Below, piece by piece: positions 26,774 through 38,700 of a DNA stretch of 64,000 nucleotides. The notes beneath the pieces are model-generated. The model had not been told where the DNA came from. It was given only the letters and a program-made list of their open reading frames with translations, and did no database searches. Every line of letters begins with the position of its first letter. Position 1 is the stretch's first letter. Made by a program: the position numbers and the translations under genes. This DNA is from Druceiella hillmani (Eukaryota > Arthropoda > Insecta > Lepidoptera > Hepialidae): the NCBI GenBank assembly GCA_039881145.1, contig JAYKKI010000075.1, forward strand, positions 2,081,001-2,145,000, in the 5' to 3' direction.

Positions 26774-29700
26774 TAATTATATATTTATAAATAATAATAA
26801 TAATTACATAGTTGTGAGAAACAATAACCATGCGAGACAGTTTGAGATTTTTATCATTTGTACTCAGCATCGCTCCGACAGAATGGAGTGTGCTCCATGA
26901 CACGTGTTTGGAAAATATCTTCACTTAATGTGTGTTCGGAATTCATTTAGTGTTTAGTGTCAATTATATTCATTTGAACAACTTAAAGCACAGTTTTGCA
27001 TAACACATTTTCACCAAAAAATATTTTTATCAATGTAAATAAAGGACGATATTAAAATAATACTTTTTAGTAGTGCAAAAAAAAGTACTCGAAACATATT
27101 TTTCATGATGTATATTGTATTGAAATCTATTTTGAGGCTGTGCCCCAGAGCTCCATATAATAAATGCGGATTTAGCTGTTCATCAATGATACTATTTTTT
27201 AATATTTTCTATGAAGAGCTAGTGCAACATGATATACAACCCAACACAAGACAATGAAACATATGTGTAATAAATCTACATGTATTATAAACATATGTGT
27301 AATAAATCTACATGTATTATAAATGTATGTGTAATAAATCTACATGTATTATATGATGTTCATTGCATTAATTAATATTGTTTACAAAGTTTACATTCAT
27401 TCTGCAAATAGTGAAAAATATATATTTAGTATTTTTTACCATTTTAACTTTATAAAATGGACTTTAAAACTTTAAAAAATAAATAGAATTCACATTTATA
27501 TTTACGATACCAGTTGTTTCTTTTTTACATTTAAATGGGAGGACACAGCCCCAATGCCCTTTAGATAGCAACGCCATTGGTTCTGACAGCTTAACTTTGC
27601 CCCACAAAAGTCTGAGGGTGTCCTTTTCAAAGGCTGGCGGGGCCGTTAGTGGTGATGGCTGGATTCAGGATTGGTGTACCTGGTCTCATGATCCTCGATT
27701 CTTGAAGGAGCTTTTTGCCACATTATTTTTTTTATATTTCTTTTGAAGTATATGGCTTTTTGGGCATATCTTAGGTCTTGAATGTGTGGAATTTGTGATC
27801 AATGGCAGTAACATGTAATAAGGGCTTTTTTGACGCTTATGTTTGAAATTTTCTGAGTCCACTTATTCAGGAAAAGTGCAGAAAGCTTGCTCAGTTTGCT
27901 TTTTTAGATTTACCATTATTATACCGGAAAAATTATTTTTTGACCAAATCATATGTTTAGAATAAACTATATGTAATAGCAAGAATATATATTCGGAAAC
28001 ATTTTCAAGTGGTCTGAAATATTTCTATATATCATAATTCTTATGTTTTCTCTTGTAAAACTTAGTAAATTGTAAGTTTACAATTTACTAAGTTTTACAG
28101 TTGAAGTGAAGGCTATATTTGTCCTATAATCTGTGTTGGTTTTCATGACATGTTATGTCTACCTTGTATGTATTTGCATATACTTATATCTTAACATTGT
28201 ACATAATTACATAAATCAATTTAAAATATACGAGTCAATTTATAATTTTTCAGCTCTTTTTCATGAGGACTCGGCGTCTAACCTCAAAGTGGCATTTCGA
28301 CTCTACCGAGGCCCATTCCTTTTGGTGGAATTTATCTTCCTAATCGGCATCAACGTCTACGGCTGGCGATCATCGGGTGTCAATCACGTTCTCATTTTCG
28401 AGTTGGATCCTCGAAATCACCTCTCCGAACAAGATCTTATGGAATTAGCGGCTATTTTTGGTGTCGTTTGGGCTCTCAGTATATTGAGTTTTATATACAG
28501 CGCGAGTTTAAGTATACCGCCTTTTGTGAACCCATTGGCATTGGTGATAATTATGTTGCTCTTCCTGTTTAATCCCCTGCATGTGTTTCGTCACGAGGCA
28601 CGCTTCTGGTTCTTGAGGATATGTGTGAGTGAAGTTTTTTTAATTCATTGATTTAGTTTTGTACTTTATACTGCACTTTCTTTCCATACGCAATTATGGA
28701 ATATCTGAGCTCTGAAAGACATTTGTCAATTTTTTTAACATTATAATTTTGGGAAAATATACTAATTTTCATTTTTTCGGATTCCACGTCTAGGGTTTTA
28801 AAACTTAAACCTTCATTAATGAAATCAAATGACTTAAACGTGAAATTTGGTTTGAAGCTTATTTTCGGGAATCCACAATCAGTAACATTATAATCTTTAA
28901 AAAAATAAAAATGTTTGATCATGAAGTGAAAGTAATACGGAACTATTTTTATAAATATTGTATGGATGTTAAATATAATATCTATAGCGAATTTACAAAA
29001 TATTAAAGTGACACCATTCATTGTTATATTTCAGCTACTAGCTAACAGCCTAGCTGTCTTTGGAAATCACAGCTTTAGTTTACTTTTTACAGTGAAAAAG
29101 TATAATTTAAAAAGATATCTATAACTCATGGTATGTGAAATGGTATATGTAATTGAATTATTTTAAAAAACCAGAGTTTAGTGTAGAAATTAGCAAAGCC
29201 CGATTCTGTTTTACAAAATGAACTCAAAATGAAATGTGTGAAAAAAATGTCCACCGTATTTATACTGTTTTAATCAATTTATTCTGTACAACAAAAATTG
29301 TATTACAGGATGACGAAAAATATATTTAGGATGAAGTCTAAAAAAATATTGGAAATTTATAGGAAATATAAAATTTAGTTTTATTTGAAAAAAGAATAAT
29401 GAATGATACATGATTATTTACCAGAATTAATATAGCTATCAAATTATGTAAATTAAATTCATAAAGAACAGATATGGAAATTTTTATGTTCAAGGTTGAC
29501 TTACACTTGACTGTTTTTACCTTTGTTTTGTCTCCACTGTTATAATAAGAGTGATCATTGTACAAAATAAAGAAATGATTTCTATATTGTTTCAGGGCCG
29601 AATATGTGCTGCGCCATTCACGGCTGTTGCGTTTGCCGATTTCTGGCTGGCCGATCAGCTTAACTCTTTTGTTGCAGCGCTATTGGACTTCCATTTCCTC

Positions 29701-32700
29701 ATTGCATTTTATGTCACCAATGGAGATTGGCTGCATGCTCCGGGTTAGCATTTTATTAATTGTGCTGTGCAATTAGTGCTTTATATTAGGAGAATTTTTT
29801 ATTCAATAAACTAGAATATGTTTGTCTATGTAAAGGTTAATTTCTTACATAATTTGGTCCTGATAAATAAATTGTTGCGAACCCATATTTGAAATTGTAT
29901 CGTAATATTATTTTCTACAATAAATATCCTACAAATTCAAAACAATTTAATTGGAGTGAAGTGATCATTATAGTGATACAAAGAAACAACTGACAAAGCG
30001 TTGACGGAAAAACATTTTAATTAATTGAAAATTTGGTTTTAATTAATTTTTTTGAGTTGGTTACTTTATTGCCGTGTGTTCAAATAATACATTGTTGATG
30101 TAATAGTTGATACCTCTCATACTCGCTACCAATATTGTATATTGTTTATTTGTTATTATTAGCCACGCGTTAAATTATGTTATTTTGAAATAAATTTTAT
30201 TTTAATGTACTCGTTCATTAATCTTATTAATTTATCTACATTTAAGATTAAATCCTCCAAATACCCATTGATTGGATAATATTACATTATATGTTATTGT
30301 TAAATGTTAGTGATTCCTTATATATTGGTTAATGATTCAATCATTATAATTGGTTACTTGTTACATTAGATTAGATTAAATTTTGTTATGTATTTTTCCA
30401 TTAATTGGAATTTTGGTGATAGATCAAGATTGGACCTATCTTTGTCTGGGAGTCTCAGTTTTCCAGACCTAGCATTTGGTATGTCATCGGTTTGTGTAAA
30501 ATATTCATTATGTGTTTAGCTTCATTTTATACGCTAACATAAGAATTGATATCTCTCCTGCGTTCAAAGTAATCTATTTATTTATAGGTTAATAGTTTTA
30601 TGAAATTTATAAAATTTTCCATAGAGAAATTATGTAACATTTTTGGCAGGATCGTTAAAGAGGAGACCCAATAAAATCTTATATTACTAGTACTCCTGCT
30701 GGAAATCTCCCCTGCCTTAATACACTCATGTAAGATGCTAACACCCTGCCCAAAATGAGAGACCAACCTCTCTATTGACCGACATAAGTGGTTGAGCTCT
30801 CTTTCCAAAATAAGCGTTACAAAGTCCAAAATAAGCGTTAATAAGTTACGACACATCTAGGTTTATGGAGGAAGCTGAGCTTTGTATAGCGATGTTTTAT
30901 TTTTTAGTTCATCTGCTTGGAACAAGCAGGTTTTAAGTTAATTTTAATTTAACTTTAGGTTAACTTTTCTCCAGAAGAGATTTGTCACAAAAGCCTCATG
31001 ACAATGTTTTTAAATTATTTATAGGATACAATAGATACCCAAGATATTATTACCATAACTTCCCACTAGTTTCACTAGAATTTGTCGATCTTACTTAATT
31101 CCAGATAAGGTTACCATAACTGGGCACTGGCTAGTAACACGGGCCGTAGTCAATTGTCTGCCAGCATGGTATCGTTTCGCTCAGTGTCTGCGCCGTTACC
31201 GGGATAGCCGAGAGGCATTCCCGCATCTGGTGAATGCAGGGAAATACTCCACAACATTCTTTGTAGTTATCTTCACCACTCTTAGAATTTACTATACTCG
31301 TGAGTGCAGTTTTTTATTACCTATTATAATGGAATTTTTGTTTAAAATAAAAGTTTTAAGACACAACTTATTTTATTTATATCATGCAAAATGCAAATAA
31401 ATTACTGAAAGGGGTCGAGATCCTTGAGCAAGTGGTCGAGATGCTTGGATTTCACATTGAGAGGTATTAACATCAAACGGCTTATTTCGAGATTATATAT
31501 TGGATGAAGCATCTCCCGCTTGTGGTTAGATCCACACATAAGATACGCATCACAGTAATATACTGACAATTTACTTGGCTGTAGCAATAATACAAAATTA
31601 AGCATACATATTTAAACCTGCGTACATATTTAAACGAATTTCACATTTTCAACTGATAAGGAGAGGGTAACAGTATAAAGATTTTAGTTTGGAACCAACT
31701 TTGTGTGGTTCCTTTATAGATATTCTTTATATAGATCCTTTTTAGATGTAAATATATATAAATATTAAGACACATTCAATAAATTTTGAGAAAATGTATT
31801 TCAAAGCTTTTTTGGCATTTTATATATTTATATATTTTAAACTATGGTCAACTAATCATGTAGCTGAGTGACATTAGCATATCGCATCGGCACACACCCA
31901 GCCTTGTGTCAGAATCCCACATTTTGTAAGATACTCTAGAAATACTCTGGTCCTGTATCATTAACATATTAATAAACCCAACAGCATGTTTAGTTTCGAA
32001 AAGTAGCATCTAAAAATAAAAAAACATTTAAAATAATTTAAGATGGAAATAAAAAAATAGACATTTTTTTTTATTGTAACATTTTAAAAACAATTACAAA
32101 GAAATAACCTAACTAGCACTAACTAATATTATGAATGTGAAAGTATGTCTGTTTGTCCTTCTTTTACATCGCAGTGGAATAATGGACCGATGTAACATTT
32201 TGCACATAGATAATTGGCGGGCCAGGAAATCATATAGGCCACTTTTTATCCTGGGAAATCTCATCTTAATAAATAAATATATATATGTATATATATATAT
32301 ATCTATATATATATATACGTGTGTGTGTATATATATATATGTCCTTTTTATCCCTGGAAATCTCATTCCTTTGTGTGTACCTCCACTACATTGTTACTTG
32401 GCCATGGTCGAAAATTTTTTTATGTAAAATGGTAAGATGCATTTTCAAGAAATTGACTGAGCAGTATATCCACAAAGATGTACTTAAATCTTATGTTCAG
32501 TATGGAAAATTATGTTACTTGTCTTTACTGAAATGTCACGCCAAATGTTCTTAGCTACCGATTACATAACATTGAAGGTGAAAAACCTCCCTGCTACCAT
32601 CTAAATACCCATCGAAATATCATGTATTGTAAAAATATTAATTGCTCTATAAGTAATATGTAAAAGAAACGTCTTTATATTTCCAGCCTCGTATGCAAAC

Positions 32701-35700
32701 ATTTATGACAATCCATTCACATACCTGATGCTGGCATCACAGTTCATCTCATCTGTCTATACATACACATGGGATATTAAGATGGATTGGGGTTTATTGA
32801 GCAGTAGCTCTAACGCTGAGAATCGTTTTCTACGAGATGAGATCGTCTACAGTCCTGGGGTGAGCGAAGAGACTTGTTTTTCTTATAATTTGTATATACC
32901 AAAATATGAGTTTTTCCCTCTTAGGAAAAATGGTGGTCACAAAAGACAGGTTTAGCCATAGAATTCTTTTGATTAGTGAGGTGGTTAAGAACGGAAGAAA
33001 ATATCAGTTTATTTTGAGTAAATTTTTTATGTTATCTTTTTTTGTAGAAATAGATTGTTCCCATATGATGTTAAGTATAATGCAGTAGTGTGTTCCTAAA
33101 AGATTGTTGACAATATTTTACTAGTGTCTCCTCAACTATTTGACACATCGAAACTAAATGGATATTGATATACATGGCATCCGGGAATAAATGCCGGACA
33201 AAGAAAGACATTATTCGTTGACTGAAAAATAGTTGATTGTCGTTTAAATCAAATTTAAAAGATGACATTTTTTTCAGAAAATTGAAAATAATATTCATAA
33301 TTATTTGTCATCTTTTTCGTACATACAATACTTGCGCACATTATTCAGCACCGTTCAGGGGAATATACCCGCGAATAGCAGTTAACACATTCAGCTGCCC
33401 GGGTATGCACCACACTCCAGGCAAGTATTGGGTGTGTTAAAAAGAGTTATATGTAATATCTTTTTGCCCTCAATGAGAAAAAGGGCATTTTACGTTTTAT
33501 TTCAACGACAACTTTTTCCTTTATATGCAACGAATAGCATCTTTCTTTGTCCGACACTTATTCCCGGACACCGTGTATATTTAGTGAACTTATTATTACA
33601 CAACTAATCTTTTCTCACCAAAGTATGAATTAAAATTATTGTGTAACATGAAAAATTGCAATGGATTGAAAATTATGAGATTCGTGCAGTAGATTTTAAA
33701 ACGTGTGACTGTAAATTGAGTATTTGTTTTCAATCATTTACTACGAGTTTAGCTCATTATTTCTGATGAAAAAATTAAATTTTACATTACTTAATTCGCA
33801 TACTTAATAGTATGCAATGAAATTTAGACAGACAAAAGAATACCTAGTATGAAACAAGCACAAAGTACAAGTACAGGGTGCGGCAGCATAACTTCCTTTT
33901 TTAAAATGCGTGCATTCAGTCTGTTGATGTCATAGCGGAGCACTAGTGGTCTCGTTCGAGAGGCAGGACTATAAAGTTTTGTCCCGACACAATTCAGTCA
34001 CCATCATGTGTTGGAACAGTGAGGAGCGTGCTTTTGCCATTGAGGCCTACTTTTTGAGCGGATTTTCTGTGATCGCAATCAAGCATGCCTTTCGGAATCG
34101 CTTTACTTTAGCCCCGTTGGCCCCTGTTCCGGATCGGAAATCAGTTATTACGTGGTTCACTACATTCAGACAAACTGCAAGTGTGACAAGATGAAGAACT
34201 CGACCCATTAGAGCACCTGAAAACATTGAGGCAGTGAGAGCTTCAATGTTGCGATCACCACGCCGTTCTGCCCTTGGACTTTCCTGTCGTTCTGTGAGGA
34301 GAATTCTTCACGATGATCTTCATTTCCATCCTTACAAGATGGCGATTGTGCAGGAACTTTCTGAACGTGACTTCAATTCTCGGATGAATGGGTGTGAGGC
34401 ATTTTCATTTGTGTGGATCCGTCAACAAAAAAAACATGCACTACTGGGCTGACACCAATCCTGGAGAATTGCATCAAAGGTCTTTGCATTCACCTAAAGT
34501 TACAGTGCGATGTGCAATTTCCTCAGTTGGATTTATTGGTCCCTGGTTCTTTAACGATAATGAAGTTTGACAGTGAATTCGGACCGATATGTAAACATGT
34601 TACAGGAAATTTTTATTCACGGCTAAATGAGTTGGACTTGGGAGACATTTGATTCCAACAAGACGGTGCAACGGAACACACTTCAAGAGCATCAATTTTT
34701 GAGGGAACATTTCCCAGAGCGCCTCATCTCAATTCGGGGCAGTTTGGAGTGGCCGGCTCGCTTTCCCGATTTGGCCCCTTGTGATTTTTTTCTATGGGGT
34801 TTTTTGAAATCCCGTGTTTATGTGAACCGTCCAAAGATCCTACAAGATTTGAAGACCAACATCCAGGAAGACATTGCCAATATAACGCCTGCTGTGCTGG
34901 CAAGAGTCATGACAAACGCCAGAAATCGGATTACAGTGTATGGAAAATGGGAGACGTCACCTATCTGATTTGATCTTCAAAACTATGTAAAACAAAACTT
35001 TAGGCTTGCACCTACATTATAAAAAACAAATAAAAATGTTTTTATTCACACAATGGATTTTATTAAGTTTTAAAAAAAAAGGCAGTTATGCTGCCGCACA
35101 TGTATATGTAATACTAGCTTGTCCAAGAGTATGGAGTATTATGAATATGAGCCTATTACGTGGAATGTTTTTTGTTTCATATTTTCCTAACAAGGGAATT
35201 TATACAATGAATGGGATAGCCTGCGTCCATGTCCCTAATCGCTTTGTTTCTTTTGCTCTTATAGTATTTAAGTCTCTACAAACAGAGAAAGAAAGCTACA
35301 TATTTTGTAACAGGTATCAGTGGAATGTCATACACTAGTATATTTGTTCCATGTAAATACTTGCTTCTCGTATGGATTACAGTATAGACTCACTCACCTC
35401 TAGTTAGTTATATTCATTAAAATTTTAGATCACTACTACAGTCATAACAAACAACTTTTTTTTGTTACAGTTTTATTACTTTGCGATTATAGAAGACTTT
35501 ATTCTAAGATTTGTGTGGGTTCTCTCCTTCATGTTAATTCAGAACAACCTGGTGAGTCCGGAAGTAATGACTTCTATTCTGGCTCCGTTGGAAGTTTTTA
35601 GGTATATTTTATGTCATATATTTTGTTAATTTTGTAAATATTTCCGTATAATATTGTGAGAATTTTCTTCACTTTAATGAAGTAAAAGTTGATTATAAAT

Positions 35701-38700
35701 AAATTACATTCTAATGCTTTGACGATTGGGTGTTTGAGCAGTTGAATGAAAACATGAAAAATATACTAACATTTTCTGCTGCGTTATTCCGATGTGTGAT
35801 TTTACAAAAATTCGGTGTTAATGAGAAACAAGAGCTTTTTTTTATAAAATGCGGGGTGAAAAATTCTCCCCTTCACTATAACTATAGCACACTAATGCGA
35901 TATAATGAAATAATTTTTTGTCTTTAAAAATTATTAATATTTATTTTTAAGTGAAAGTTGAGCAACTTCAAGGGAACTTTGGTGGAAGTAAATATAATTT
36001 TCTTGAAATAAATATTTGAAATGGCCAACAGCGCTGTACCGAATGTGTTTTTGGTGGAAAATTATATATTTAATTTGCCCTTCAAAATAAATTGCTGGAA
36101 AACATAATTGTCGCGACAGCGTCAATTCATCACTAAGAACAACAAAGAAAATTGTATTATTTTTATAACTAAATAAGTCAAAATATCATAAAATTTTCTT
36201 TGTAGTTTGTCCCTTAATGCTGAGGATTTTGGAAGCATACTGCTACCACCATACTCTGTAGCGCTATACTCATTTGCAAGTATCCCAAAAATATGCATAC
36301 CTGTTAAAATTATCAGCTTTTTCCCGTAGCTATTTTTGCAGTTGAGTTTTTTCCTGGTAATAATGTTTTCATTAAAAAACTACCCTTAATTGGAATAAAA
36401 TTAATTTATGTCTTGGTTTGAGTAATGTTTATATCTCAATAGGACATTCAGCTAGGTGAAAAGTATATTATATCTTGGCTTGAACTTTAAACCAAATTGC
36501 TAAATTAATCTCGACAATATTTATTCATGGGTTTTAAGCCCTCTTACTTGGTCTTACTACCCGAGTATTAAAAATAATTTCAAGTTCCTCAGGCAACATT
36601 TGATCAAAAAAAGTACTTTAGATTTTAATCTGTGTCTGAAGCATTAACCAATAGTTTTTATGTGATACTCAAACAGAAAAAAAGGCAAATAGATAAATAG
36701 ACAAACATTTAAAAAAATGTCTTTTAGGGTCAGAGAAGCCTAAACGGCATATTCCAACAATTTTTCTAAAATATGTGCAATATTTGGAAACACTTTTGTT
36801 AAAATTTTATAATGGTATAGGTTGACACCATATATGTTGCACAGCTTTAATTTCCAATTATCAACATAGGCAGCTAATTCTTCAAGATTAAATTACTTTT
36901 ATAATAGTTATTATCACATTTATACAGACGATTCATTTGGAACTTCTTCCGACTTGAGAATGAACACCTGAATAATTGCGGTAAGTTCAGAGCTGTCCGC
37001 GACATATCGGTTGCGCCCATCGACTCCTCAGACCAGATCTCCATTATCAGGATGATGGACGAAGACAACGGTGTCATTAATAGGTGAGTAATAATTTAGT
37101 AATCTTTTTTGGGATATAGTTATGTTAGGGTTTAATATTTTGCAGAATATTGAATTCAAATATTTATAAAGAATTTATGAATGCAAACAGGTTCAACTGA
37201 CAAGTATGGAAAAAATTTAAGAATAATGTGTATTGTAATTACTAAAAATATGGTTTCTGAAGACCTAATTGTTCTTTTATTCTAAGAGAAGAAAAATACA
37301 TACCTAAAAGAGTCAGATGATAAAATAAATGCAGAAATAAAACAAAGCGATTAAATGCACATAGACTTTAAAGCACTGGGCTCATATTGTGAAATGGGAA
37401 AGAAAAAACCAAATTTCTTTCAGCACTGAGCTATAAATGCTTGTGCTAAAAGCTATAAACCTATCAAACCTGTTCGGAGAAATATAAAGTATGTGTAAAA
37501 TAAAATTTCTTTATCTTATTGGCAAAAGGAACAATGTTATATGAAGTACTAATGGACAGAAACATATCCAGACATACCGAGTCGTTTTAGTAAAAACTTT
37601 AATTTTATCTGTGTTTTTGTACGGAGTCATGGATACTGAAGATGGTCAATCACAAGAGAATCAAGGCCCTTGACAAAATCCTGCTGGAGGAAGATGCTCA
37701 ATACCTCCCAGACCGAACAGAGAACCAACATCTGAAAGAGCTTGGAATTAAAAGAAGTTTCTTCACCATCTGTCTCATAAAGACAAAAGAAAGCATGTAT
37801 GGTTAAAAGAATGAAATAAAAAATGAAAGCATGATATAAGTTGAGGATAGATCGAGGAAAGTTTCTTTAGACTTGAATAAAATTGCGGGATCCTACCCCA
37901 GAAGAAAAAAGTGTAAAACGTAACATCTGTAATAACTATTTCATAAATGCGAAACTCTTAAATAAATAAAATGACATTTCACTAAATAAACAACAGACAC
38001 TTCAAAATAAACTTAATTTTTTCGATAGCAATATCACATTGACAGAATGTTTAAAATGCAATATTAAAAATATGTGTGCCGTTCGGTCCTAAATCAATGG
38101 ACCGAGCCATATTTGGTATTTCATAGTTTTGAGTCCCATTCCCAAAGGGTCTGAATGAAATCCAATTGTTATGTCAAAGTCACCTGTTCATCCTTCCTGG
38201 CCTCGGAGGCTTCCAACTTCTAAATGAACAAGATAGTTCCTTGGCTTAAATCTGAAAATTGTATCTCAAATCAATTATTTCGAGGGGCTCCCAAATATGT
38301 AAATGCAGCGGAAAAAAAAAATTTTCCACATAGACATGTACAGTCATTTTTTCCACATAGGCATAGAGCACAAATTTCTTTTTAATTTTTTTCCCAGAAA
38401 AATAAGGCTTTGTTCACCAGATTTATCTGACAAACACTTCACAGAAAGCTAATAATATTTGTAATGTGTTTAAATGACAGATACTAAAGAGAGCTAAATA
38501 TAATATGATGAAAAGTCAGACGTTATAAAACCAAAGTATAAAAACTTTCAGATATGAAATTCATATTTTTATATCTGTGAAAGACTTGTTCGGTAACATT
38601 TTTTAAAGTGAAAAATATTTGTAAATTCTTAAATAGGAAGACCCTTAAATATTTAAATTTTTATTCGTATATAAATGTGTACAGAATCTTCGTAGTATAG

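Larger units (their letters stand above)
19975..28253 (+). other. Xpr1 intron 4 (8.3 kb)
   Basis: The longest intron. It contains the palindromes at 22069-22149, 23035-23118 and 28054-28099, the CA-rich island, a repeat fragment at 24700-24780, a 32-bp minisatellite at 27257-27352 and a higher-GC patch at 27530-27720. The stretches between them show no gene. Confidence 0.75.

Noticed and set aside
28653..29021. 122-residue minus-strand frame in Xpr1 intron 5
   Set aside because: No similarity, antisense to the gene, composition like the surrounding AT-rich intron.
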